A model generated the notes under the pieces. The model ran no database searches. It saw only the letters and a list, made by a program, of their open reading frames with translations, and was not told the DNA's origin. Below are positions 26,450-35,102 of a stretch of 50,772 nt of DNA, piece by piece. This stretch comes from an uncultured Prevotellaceae bacterium (lineage in GTDB: Bacteria; Bacteroidota; Bacteroidia; Bacteroidales; Bacteroidaceae), in contig CAMOKH010000079.1 in the NCBI GenBank assembly GCA_946617675.1, forward strand, positions 1 through 50,772, in the 5' to 3' direction. Numbering within the stretch: the first letter of the stretch is position 1; each line of letters opens with the position of its first letter. Both the position numbers and the translations under genes were made by a program.

Positions 26450-29400
26450 TTATCTGATGATTATTTTCTTACCGTTCTTTATATATAATCCTTTCTTTAA
26501 TGCCGAGACTTGGCGACCTTGCAGGTCGTAGGTTATTGATTGTACATGATGCATTGTGGATTGGGGAATCCCCGTAGACTGACTGAGGGTGACAGCGATG
26601 TTCTTAACGTTGCCGGTGTATTGGCCCGCTGCACTCTGCCACGTCATCGTCAGGCGCTTCGTGCCTTCGGTCATTTCTTCGGTGTAGAGTGTATAGGTCT
26701 TATACTTCTGCCAGTCGCTGGTGTTGCTGATGCTGAGTGTCTTGCTGGCTTCTATGCGCCCTGTGTGGACATCAGTCAGCAGCAGCTTCAGCTTGAAGTC
26801 GCTGCGGATAGTGGCGGCATCGAGGCTGATGGTATAGACACCCTGTTCCTTGCAGTTCAGCAAGAAGACGGCCTCGTCGCCATGGCTGAAACTGTCGAAC
26901 GAGCCAGCCAGCACCTTGGCGGCCCGCTTACCGCTCTGATTGATGATGATTTCTGCCTTGTCAGGGTTCAGTTCATCGCTGGGAATGTTGATGGCTCCCG
27001 TCACATCCTCCTCGGTGGCATACTCTATGTAGCCCTCAGGTGTGCCGCCCTCGTTCTGGGCTTTGGTGATATGGGCCACGATGGCGTTCAAGTATAGTTC
27101 CAGATTGGTGTATCCCTCATCGTTGCGCAGAGTGCCGTCAGCCTTGTCGTTGGGATTCAGGCCGTTGGCCGTCTCCCACTCGTCGGGCATGCCGTCGCCG
27201 TCGGTGTCCTTCTGTGCAGCAGTTGCGGTCAGTTCCGGCCAGGGGCTCCAGTCATCGGCAGCTCCGGCTGGCTTTATGTCGAAAGGCGAATCGATAATGC
27301 CCGGCCAGTCGCCCTTGCTCGTGTCGCCGGTATAGGTGGCCTTGCGCTGGCGTGTGTCGCTGACAATCACCTCGTCGAGGGCATCACGGCGGAGCGAGGC
27401 TCCAGCGTACTGAAGCACCCGTTCGTAGGCCAGTTGAGGCGTATGTGTAGTAACGTGAATGAAAGGGAGAGGCTCACGTAGCCGCATGGTGTCCTTGGTC
27501 GTGGCGGTATAGCCCCAGTTGTCGGTGGAGATTTGGGGGTAGATGCCCATCTCCCAGTTTTGCGTCTTCAGGGCGGGATAGTCGGGGTTCTCGTTGCCGT
27601 CGACAAAGTATTTGCCCCAGATGTGGTAGCTGCCGTCGCCTTCCTTCGAGGTGACCCCCAAGCCACAGATGCGATAGGCCAGCGGCTTTCGGCTGCCTGA
27701 AGCCCGTCCGTCGGTGGCAGGACCGGGCTTATAATAGTTGTTCACCATATTCACCTTCATGCCCTCGCCGCCGTAGCAGCCATTTCCCGCCCAGTTATAG
27801 ATGACGTTGCAGCGGTAGTCGGTGGTGTCCTGCTGCACAAACGTCGGGCGGTTGCCGAAGCGGGGTGTGCGCGAGTCGTGGTGTGCCACGAGGTTGTGGT
27901 GGTAGGTGGCTCCTTTGCCGCCCCAGTTGCCGCCGTAGCCGTGGGCACTCTTGGCATGGGTCGAGTTGCGCAGGCTCTGGCTGACGATGCACCACTGCAC
28001 GGTCATGTGCTCGTTGCCATAGACCGAGCAGCACTCGTCCACTGACCAGCTGATGGAACAGTGGTCGATGATGACGTTTCGTCCGTCCATGCCGCTCAGG
28101 CCGTCAGGCTCACCCTGCGAAGTCTCTCCGGGGCGGAATCGCAGGTAACGTATGATGACGTTCGGAGCGGCAATCGTAAAGTCCCAGTCTGCCACGCAGA
28201 TGCCGTCGCCGGGAGCCGTCTGTCCCGCGATGGTGACATTGCCGTTGCGCAGTTTCAGTTGCGACTTCAGGTGGATGGTGCCGCTGACATCGAAGACAAT
28301 GGTGCGCGTGCCGCTCTGCTCACAGGCCCACCTCAGGGAGCCTTTACCCGAGTCGTTCAGGTTGGTCACGTGGTACACCTGCCCGCCCCGGCCGCCCGTC
28401 ACATAGCGTCCATAGCCCTCGGCGCCAGGGAAGGCGGGAGTCTTCTCCTTTACGTTGAACGTTGAATGTTGAACGTTGAGGGGTTGGCTCTCGCCGCCCA
28501 TGCCGCCATTCAGGTTGCAGGAGCGTACGGTGTAGCATCCTGCCTCATTAGCATTATATGTAGTAGTAGTTTGATTAGTCACATACTGACCGTCACGCAT
28601 GATGACGTAGCAGCGGGCATCCTCCACCTCAGGCCATGAGAGTGTTGTGCCGTTGACGCTGACCTGCGGTGCTGCTGTGGTAACAGTCTCCTCGGTGGGT
28701 AGCCAACTGTCGGAGCCGCCTAAGACGTTCTCGACAGTAAAGTGCGAAGCCTCCTCGTCGCTGAGTACTGGCGTATATTTGTTGGTACTGGTGGGCGAAT
28801 TCTGACGTTTGCTCAGGTCAATTTTATTTCCATTCTTATCGGTGGAGTTATACTCATAGAAGTGAGTCTTCAACGTACTCATCGAGCGCCACCCGGCTTC
28901 ACTGGGTCTGACATTCATCGTCGTATTCAGGAAATAGGCACGTGGCTCGTTCTGCCAGGGACGCCCTAAGTCGTAGTTATTATCGGCGTTAAAGCCCGGA
29001 TAGGCATTCACCGTGCAGTGCTGGAACACATAACCCCAGCGGAGAAGTGGGCTGGTGGCCGGAGCGGTAATTGGGCCGGGGTTGGTCATAATCAGTTCGC
29101 AACTGTCGTAGAAGTGGTCGCCCCCGCCGCAGATATAGTCCACGGCTCCATAGATCTTGCAGCCCACGTAGTAGCCGCTCTCGCCGGTGACCTGCGTGTC
29201 CTGCTGGCTCTGCATGGCCACGTTCTTCATCACCACACGGCGGCCGCCACTAATGGCCACGCCCACGCCGGAGCGAGTACGTCCGAAGTCCTTGTCGTTA
29301 CGCACAGTCAGATCCTGCAGATAGACACCCCCAGTGTTGCCCAGATTGAGGACTGGGTTACTGATGCCATCACGATTGCCATGGAGCACCACACCGTCGC

Positions 29401-31768
29401 GGCTCTCGCCGACGATGCTCACGTTGTAGGCCTTGATAGTCTGCTCGGCGGCACCGAAGTCATAGTCACCGTTGCGGACAAAGATAACGCGACGCCGGGC
29501 CGAAGCATTACCATTTGTACTGTTGACGGCACTCAGTGCCTGCTTCCATTCATCCACGGTGCTTACTATATAGTCGTAGGTAGCCTTCCCGACGACGGGT
29601 TTGCTGCCTACGATGATGTCGAGTGTAATGTCTTCGGTGTTGGCATTGCCGTAGTTGTCTTTGGCAGCTCCGGCGGCCAGACGGAAGGTGTTTCGGCTGT
29701 TATAAGCCATGTTCCACACGGGGAAACTCAGTACCGACTGTCCACCCCGGGCAGTGATGGTCTGTCCGCCGATGGTGGCCACTGCATCCTGCATCTCGCG
29801 GTCGAAAGCCAGCTCCACCACGCAGTGGTTCCTGTGGTCGGTGGCTGTGGCGCTAATGCTCTTCAGCACAGGCTCAGTGGTTACGGCCACTTTCCCTATG
29901 GTAAGCTGGAACCAGGCCACCGGCTGGCCACCGCCCTTCAGCGTGAAACTGACAGGCTGTCCGGCCTGATGGTGTTCGAGATTGATGATGAGGTCGTACA
30001 TCGTAGCATCGGGTTCCTGATAGTCGTGCTTCGTGGGAATCCACACGGTGGCTCCGTTACTGCTGCAGGCGGTCAGTTGTCCGCCGTTGTAATTGGCATT
30101 GAAATCCTTCAGCACCACCTGTTTCACCTGCACGTCGGTGGGCACGTCGAGGGTGTAGGTGCCCTCGCCCATCTTGAAGCTGCTGTTCTCCCATCCGTCG
30201 CCGATGCCCGAAAGCGAGTAGAGTCCATCCGTCCAACTGCCCTTTTTGACGCCGGCACCAGTGTACTTCAAGCTAACGGTCTCGTCGCCCTCCACCTTAT
30301 TATAAATATGTACGCCCTCGACCGTGAGTCGGTAGTTGCGTGTCTGGCTGCCCATCTTGGCGCTGATGACATAGACGACGCTGTTGCCCTCAGGCTGTCC
30401 CTGCCCCTGCATGGTGGAACCGTCGATAAGCCGGGCTTCCACCGTGGGTATGCTGGTATAGATGCTGCCCGAGAAGGTTGCCTCGTAGGGAGCTTCGTTC
30501 AGGGCTGCTACGACGTCGGCATCCACGCCGTCGATGGTAAGGCGGGTGAGAGAGATTTCACCGATGCGGAAGATACGCAGCGTGTAGTCCTGGCGTGACG
30601 CTGCAGCCCCGGTTTCGCTGTCGGGGGTTATGTGCAGACTGACGATGACCGCCTGTCCCTGTTGCGGCGTAGGCAGCGAGAATGTGCCGTCATCCAGTGC
30701 CGTTATGCCGACGGACTGTCCGGCTGCATCGGTAGCAGTGGCTGTCACAGTGCCGTTGACATGATCAACGCTGAAGGAGGTCTCCGCAGGTGCATACTCA
30801 GCGGGCAGATTGCACAGCCAATCGGTGTCGTCGCCGTTGGTGACCGTTTGCCCGCTGATGCTGATACCGCGGATTGTGGCCAGATGGGCGGCATAGTAGT
30901 CCATCTGCAGGTTACGATAGTTGCAGATGTAGCCCGAGCCGCCGGTAAACTGTAGGGTGAGGGTCTTCAGCCCCTCTTCCAGTTCACCCTGCAACACGAT
31001 GGCGTTGGCTGTGTAGCTACCGGGGGCACTGCTTGTGATGACGTGCTGGGCGGTGGCCTCAACATGGCCGGTCTCGGCATCCCTCACGCAGATGTTGAGT
31101 ATGCCGCCTGTGCCGTAACGTGCCAGGTCGAACTTGAATGTATAGACACCAGCCTGCTGGCAGCGCACGTTGTAGCTCGCCACAGCGCCATCCTTGATGT
31201 AACCGGCGTTTTCACCTTCGTTCACCATACCTCCGCCGTAGCTTCCTACCGTCAGGTCGATGCTGCCAGGAATGGCGGGAACGCCATCGAGGGTGTAGAA
31301 AGCCAAGTCGCCCCAGTTGCCAGCATAACCGCTGGCCTGAGTGACGTTAAACTTCATCGTGTATGCTCCTTCGGGCAGTTGTTTCAACGTATAGTTATGT
31401 GCGACACTGGGAGTCCAACTGTTGGTATTCTCAATCTCCACGCTACGTCCAAACACCTCCTCTCCTGAAGCGTTGGTGAGTGTCACCTTCATCTTTGCAG
31501 CACTCTTCGTACCAGTCTTGAAGGTGAGCAGGTAGTCCTGCTGTACCGTGTTGCTTATGCTGAACTGTAGCTGTGTGTTCTTTCCCGTGCTGCCTACGTT
31601 GGCACCATTGTTTTCCACTTGGAAGCCCGTACCCGTGGCATTGTTCCAGGAAATGTAGGTTCCAGTCTTGGTAGGTATGTCTACCGTTGCGGCCTTCAGC
31701 CCTGTTGTGAACGCCGTGACCATTCCGATGGCGAGGCCCATAAACTGCAATAATTTTGATTGTTTCAT
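26450..31768 (-). CDS. Pectin methylesterase (CE8)-pectate lyase (PL1) fusion with binding modules
   Basis: 1772 residues, secreted (signal peptide ending near TGLKAA). Two related beta-sandwich modules fill about residues 25-285 and another about 490-620. The CE8 beta-helix (about 720-1030) has QQDTQ, the nucleophile-bearing GAVDYICGGG and LGRPWQNEPRAYF. After a linker comes a PL1 domain (about 1111-1520): PGAEGYGRYVTGGRGG, DHCSISWSVDECCSVYG (calcium aspartates) and SRTPRFG with the catalytic Arg. DTDGDGMPDEWETANGLNP is a calcium-binding linker. The C-terminus repeats the binding module (about 1600-1740) and ends DLQGRQVSALKKGLYIKNGK. One chain could demethylate homogalacturonan and cut it. 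It is first in an operon with GH3 and divergent from a regulator. Confidence 0.92.
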   Translation of the reverse strand: MKQSKLLQFMGLAIGMVTAFTTGLKAATVDIPTKTGTYISWNNATGTGFQVENNGANVGSTGKNTQLQFSISNTVQQDYLLTFKTGTKSAAKMKVTLTNASGEEVFGRSVEIENTNSWTPSVAHNYTLKQLPEGAYTMKFNVTQASGYAGNWGDLAFYTLDGVPAIPGSIDLTVGSYGGGMVNEGENAGYIKDGAVASYNVRCQQAGVYTFKFDLARYGTGGILNICVRDAETGHVEATAQHVITSSAPGSYTANAIVLQGELEEGLKTLTLQFTGGSGYICNYRNLQMDYYAAHLATIRGISISGQTVTNGDDTDWLCNLPAEYAPAETSFSVDHVNGTVTATATDAAGQSVGITALDDGTFSLPTPQQGQAVIVSLHITPDSETGAAASRQDYTLRIFRIGEISLTRLTIDGVDADVVAALNEAPYEATFSGSIYTSIPTVEARLIDGSTMQGQGQPEGNSVVYVISAKMGSQTRNYRLTVEGVHIYNKVEGDETVSLKYTGAGVKKGSWTDGLYSLSGIGDGWENSSFKMGEGTYTLDVPTDVQVKQVVLKDFNANYNGGQLTACSSNGATVWIPTKHDYQEPDATMYDLIINLEHHQAGQPVSFTLKGGGQPVAWFQLTIGKVAVTTEPVLKSISATATDHRNHCVVELAFDREMQDAVATIGGQTITARGGQSVLSFPVWNMAYNSRNTFRLAAGAAKDNYGNANTEDITLDIIVGSKPVVGKATYDYIVSTVDEWKQALSAVNSTNGNASARRRVIFVRNGDYDFGAAEQTIKAYNVSIVGESRDGVVLHGNRDGISNPVLNLGNTGGVYLQDLTVRNDKDFGRTRSGVGVAISGGRRVVMKNVAMQSQQDTQVTGESGYYVGCKIYGAVDYICGGGDHFYDSCELIMTNPGPITAPATSPLLRWGYVFQHCTVNAYPGFNADNNYDLGRPWQNEPRAYFLNTTMNVRPSEAGWRSMSTLKTHFYEYNSTDKNGNKIDLSKRQNSPTSTNKYTPVLSDEEASHFTVENVLGGSDSWLPTEETVTTAAPQVSVNGTTLSWPEVEDARCYVIMRDGQYVTNQTTTTYNANEAGCYTVRSCNLNGGMGGESQPLNVQHSTFNVKEKTPAFPGAEGYGRYVTGGRGGQVYHVTNLNDSGKGSLRWACEQSGTRTIVFDVSGTIHLKSQLKLRNGNVTIAGQTAPGDGICVADWDFTIAAPNVIIRYLRFRPGETSQGEPDGLSGMDGRNVIIDHCSISWSVDECCSVYGNEHMTVQWCIVSQSLRNSTHAKSAHGYGGNWGGKGATYHHNLVAHHDSRTPRFGNRPTFVQQDTTDYRCNVIYNWAGNGCYGGEGMKVNMVNNYYKPGPATDGRASGSRKPLAYRICGLGVTSKEGDGSYHIWGKYFVDGNENPDYPALKTQNWEMGIYPQISTDNWGYTATTKDTMRLREPLPFIHVTTHTPQLAYERVLQYAGASLRRDALDEVIVSDTRQRKATYTGDTSKGDWPGIIDSPFDIKPAGAADDWSPWPELTATAAQKDTDGDGMPDEWETANGLNPNDKADGTLRNDEGYTNLELYLNAIVAHITKAQNEGGTPEGYIEYATEEDVTGAINIPSDELNPDKAEIIINQSGKRAAKVLAGSFDSFSHGDEAVFLLNCKEQGVYTISLDAATIRSDFKLKLLLTDVHTGRIEASKTLSISNTSDWQKYKTYTLYTEEMTEGTKRLTMTWQSAAGQYTGNVKNIAVTLSQSTGIPQSTMHHVQSITYDLQGRQVSALKKGLYIKNGKKIIIR
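28454..28481 (-). repeat. Heptanucleotide tandem repeat between CE8 and PL1 domains
   Basis: Four units on the plus strand: GTTGAAC, GTTGAAT, GTTGAAC, GTTGAGG. On the coding strand they give the linker QPLNVQHSTFNV. The same wording, STFNV, occurs before the tail of the 35103-37841 protein. Period 7 inside a gene marks it as a DNA-level repeat rather than a protein repeat. Confidence 0.7.
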
Positions 31769-31793
31769 GTCGTTGTGATCTTTAAGTTTGCTG

Positions 31794-31801
31794 CAAAGAT
31801 A
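31794..31801 (-). promoter_or_regulatory. TAnnTTTG promoter element for the CE8-PL1/GH3 operon
   Basis: The minus strand reads TATCTTTG and then CAGC, 26 bases upstream of the ATG at 31768. It is divergent from 31920-31927 across a 178-base region that should hold the binding sites of the adjacent regulator. Confidence 0.65.
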
Positions 31802-31919
31802 GGCACTTTTGCTTATTCAAAAGGGTAATCTTTATGTCAATTCGTTTCTTTGGCAATTATTCCACCAATTCTGATAATATTTTCCCGTCCAAAAACTGAC
31901 GTTTTTAGCAAATTTGTTG

Positions 31920-31927
31920 TACCTTTG
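31920..31927 (+). promoter_or_regulatory. TAnnTTTG promoter element for the second regulator
   Basis: TACCTTTG followed by CAC, 19 bases before the ATG at 31947. An in-frame TTG at 31914 lies upstream of the element and cannot be the start. Confidence 0.65.
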
Positions 31928-31946
31928 CACGCAAACTGAACAAATC

Positions 31947-34900
31947 ATGATGAAAAGAGCTATACTGACCATTCTACTGATTATAGCACTCACAAGTGTT
32001 GTTGCCCAACCTTTTTGCAACGTTCGTAGATTCAGCCTGAGAGACGGACTGGCGTCAAATGTCATATCAAGCATGGAGCAGACGCAGGACCAGTTGATGT
32101 GGTTCTCGTCATGGAACGGCCTGAACTGTTACGACGGCTACGCATTCACCACTTTTAACGACCATACGGGGCATGAGCGCACACTGACCACAAACCGGCT
32201 GCTAAAGATTACACCGTCGGCAAGTAGTGGCAGTATCTGGTGCCTGACCTACGACCGTCAGGTGTTTCTATTCGACCGCAGTACGTGCCGCTTTCTCAAT
32301 GTGTCGGCAATCATCGACAATCTGTTGGGGAGAGCGTTCGTCTGCCAGCGTATAATATCCTTGCGAAATGGCCATGCATGGCTGTTCAGCCGTGGCGAGG
32401 AAGGTCTCTGCATCTGTATTGACGAACGGCAGGAACTGACCACAGATTCTATCCATATATTTAGTCGCGAGAATGGGAGACTGCATGGAAAGACGGTTTA
32501 CGGTGTCGAACTGGACGACGATGGACGTGAGTGGTTGTGTACCGACGGTGGTGCGTGCATTGTTGGTATGGAGTTAGACACAAAGACTCCCTACACGTTT
32601 GTAAGACAGTTAGGCAGACAGGTCTATCTGGCCACTTTGGACGGACGATTCGGCTGTTATGACGGCAAAACCATAACACCGTTGAGAAACCTGCCCGAAA
32701 ATATAGGTAGTGTCAGGGGAATGGAGTCTGTCGGCGACCGCTATTTGGCTGCTCCTACTGATATCGGACTGCTTGTTTACGACACAAAAAGCCGACAGTC
32801 ACGACTGCTCGACGGCACCGACGGCGACATCAATGAAATCAGCATTGACAGCCGTCAGCGCATCTGGGCGCTGACGGCCCATGGCGGCGTGCTGCTTGGT
32901 ACCGCCGACAGGCAGATGCAGCAAATAACCGTGATGGGTACAATGCCCACTCTGCACCAGTGTACACGCCAATTAGTGCATGAAGACCACTACGGCACTG
33001 TATGGGTAGGCACTGAACGGGGATTTTTCGGCTACTACGACGAACAGGCGCATCATCTGGTGCCATACCTCGTCAGGACAAACGCAGCACAGCCTACCAT
33101 CGACCGCTGGTATGCCGACAGCCGTGGTGACCTCTGGTTCTCAGGCGAGCACGACATGGCTGTCATCAACTTCGGACAGCGTGTGTTCAACACGACGACT
33201 ATGGAACAGATGCAACAAGTGCGTAGCATCTGCTACGACAGTCGTGGACGGTTATGGTTGGGCGACATTGCAGGTCATGTGGCTGTCACAGAGGGCCACA
33301 ACGTCAGCTACTTAGGCAACGACGGACGGCTACATCAGCAGCCAACTATCTTCTCCGACCACATCTACTGCCTGTATGAGGACAGTCAACGGCGTCTCTG
33401 GATAGGTACTAAAGGTGACGGCCTCTACAGTGTAACCGCCGATGGCCAGGTCAGTCACTACCGTCACGACGACGGCGACAGCTGGTCGTTACCCAGCGAC
33501 CAGATATACGATGTACACGAGGACCATCAGCACCGGCTGTGGATAGGCACCTTCGAGCAGGGCATCTGTCTGATGGACGGTCAGCGGTTCATTCATGCCG
33601 GTAATCAGCTGAAGCAATATCCCGTGAAAGACTTTTTCAAGGTGCGCCGAATTACTGAGACGCCCAGCGGCATCATCATTGTGGCGGCCTCGAACGGACT
33701 GGTGGTCTTCTCAGAGCAATTCACGCAAACAGCCGACATCAGGTTCTATGCCCATAAGCATGTGCCCGGTGATACCACATCGCTGCTGACAAGCGACGTG
33801 ATGCAGGCCTGTGTCGATCATGATGGTCGCATCTTCGTGGCTACTGTTGGCGGAGGCTTGCAACAGGTGGCCGACCGCCAGTTGTTGCGCGACAAACTCA
33901 AGCTGACCACGTCGGGACGCATGGACGGAGACTACAGCACCATCCTTAACATGCTCGAAGACCGCAGGGGCAACCTCTGGATAGGGCGCGAGAGCAGTAT
34001 TGCCATGCATGAATATGAGACGGGGCGGTTGTGGCTCTTCGGCCCTGGCCATTTAGGCGAGCAAACAGAACTAACGGAAGCCAAACCAGCTTTCGACCCC
34101 CAGACGGGACAGATAGCCTTTGCCACAACCAACGGATACGTCAGTTTCCAGCCCGAGCAGATAGGACAGGAAAACTTCGTACCGCCACTGGTGTTCAAAA
34201 GCGTCTATTTCCACGGCACACAGGAGTCGGTACACCTGATGAAAGACGATATGCTCGACGTGCCTGCCACACAACGCAATCTGACCATCCACTTTGCCGC
34301 ACTCGATTACCAGGATAACTACATGATACGCTATGCCTATAAGTTAGAGGGCATTGACAACGACTGGAATTACTTAGGCACGGAACACAGTATATCGTTC
34401 AGCAACCTGCCCCATGGCCACCACCGGCTGCTGGTACGCAGCACCAGCCAATATGGTTCATGGGCCGACAACGAGCAGGCACTCATGCTCAACGTCCATC
34501 CCACGTTCTGGGAGACATGGTGGGCCAAACTGCTATACGTCATGCTGCTGACAGGAGTTGTGGCCGTCGGTGTATGGATTTACCTGCTCCGTAACCGTGC
34601 TGAACAGGAACGCCAGAAAAGCCGCATGCTTTCACTTCTGCTGGAGGAGATGAACCAGCATCAAGATTACGAAACAACCTCAAAAAAGCCTGAGCAGGAA
34701 TCAAAGGAAGATGATAACAACATACTGCGACTCCGTCCCACCGACATCGTTGACAGCGACAAACTGATGATGGAACAGCTGTTGGCCTATATTGAGGAGA
34801 ATCTGTCAAACCCAGACCTGAAAGTCGAGGACTTGGCTCAGGCCGTCTGCTTAGGTCGTACCGCGTTCTACAACAAGGTGAAGGCGCTCGTGGGTATCAG

Positions 34901-35081
34901 CCCTGTGGAACTGCTGCGCCACATCCGCATACGTCACGCCGAGGACATGGTGGCAAAGTCGCAGGAGCCGTTTTCGCAGATTGCCTACGCCGTGGGTTTC
35001 AGCGACACCCACTACTTTGGCAAATGCTTCAAGAAACAAACAGGCCTCACACCCTCGGAATACCGTGAGCGCAAGGCCTGA
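31947..35081 (+). CDS. HTCS-like propeller-Y_Y_Y-AraC regulator without kinase or receiver
   Basis: 1044 residues from ATG ATG at 31947; the start MMKRAILTILLIIALTSVVA is a signal/anchor. The periplasmic part is a long run of propeller blades (RQRIWALTAHGGVL, YGTVWVGTERGFF, QRRLWIGTKGDGLYS, QHRLWIGTFEQGIC, RGNLWIGRESS) and a Y_Y_Y-type domain (YAYKLEGIDNDWNYLG). One membrane span lies at about 860-881, followed by about 60 charged residues and an AraC-type DNA-binding domain at about 940-1040 (IAYAVGFSDTHYFGKCFKKQ). Classical hybrid two-component proteins place HisKA, HATPase and receiver domains there; none is present. It probably senses a pectin fragment and drives the divergent CE8-PL1/GH3 operon. 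Confidence 0.88.
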   Translation: MMKRAILTILLIIALTSVVAQPFCNVRRFSLRDGLASNVISSMEQTQDQLMWFSSWNGLNCYDGYAFTTFNDHTGHERTLTTNRLLKITPSASSGSIWCLTYDRQVFLFDRSTCRFLNVSAIIDNLLGRAFVCQRIISLRNGHAWLFSRGEEGLCICIDERQELTTDSIHIFSRENGRLHGKTVYGVELDDDGREWLCTDGGACIVGMELDTKTPYTFVRQLGRQVYLATLDGRFGCYDGKTITPLRNLPENIGSVRGMESVGDRYLAAPTDIGLLVYDTKSRQSRLLDGTDGDINEISIDSRQRIWALTAHGGVLLGTADRQMQQITVMGTMPTLHQCTRQLVHEDHYGTVWVGTERGFFGYYDEQAHHLVPYLVRTNAAQPTIDRWYADSRGDLWFSGEHDMAVINFGQRVFNTTTMEQMQQVRSICYDSRGRLWLGDIAGHVAVTEGHNVSYLGNDGRLHQQPTIFSDHIYCLYEDSQRRLWIGTKGDGLYSVTADGQVSHYRHDDGDSWSLPSDQIYDVHEDHQHRLWIGTFEQGICLMDGQRFIHAGNQLKQYPVKDFFKVRRITETPSGIIIVAASNGLVVFSEQFTQTADIRFYAHKHVPGDTTSLLTSDVMQACVDHDGRIFVATVGGGLQQVADRQLLRDKLKLTTSGRMDGDYSTILNMLEDRRGNLWIGRESSIAMHEYETGRLWLFGPGHLGEQTELTEAKPAFDPQTGQIAFATTNGYVSFQPEQIGQENFVPPLVFKSVYFHGTQESVHLMKDDMLDVPATQRNLTIHFAALDYQDNYMIRYAYKLEGIDNDWNYLGTEHSISFSNLPHGHHRLLVRSTSQYGSWADNEQALMLNVHPTFWETWWAKLLYVMLLTGVVAVGVWIYLLRNRAEQERQKSRMLSLLLEEMNQHQDYETTSKKPEQESKEDDNNILRLRPTDIVDSDKLMMEQLLAYIEENLSNPDLKVEDLAQAVCLGRTAFYNKVKALVGISPVELLRHIRIRHAEDMVAKSQEPFSQIAYAVGFSDTHYFGKCFKKQTGLTPSEYRERKA

Positions 35082-35102
35082 AAGACTACTTTTTTATCTG
35101 AC

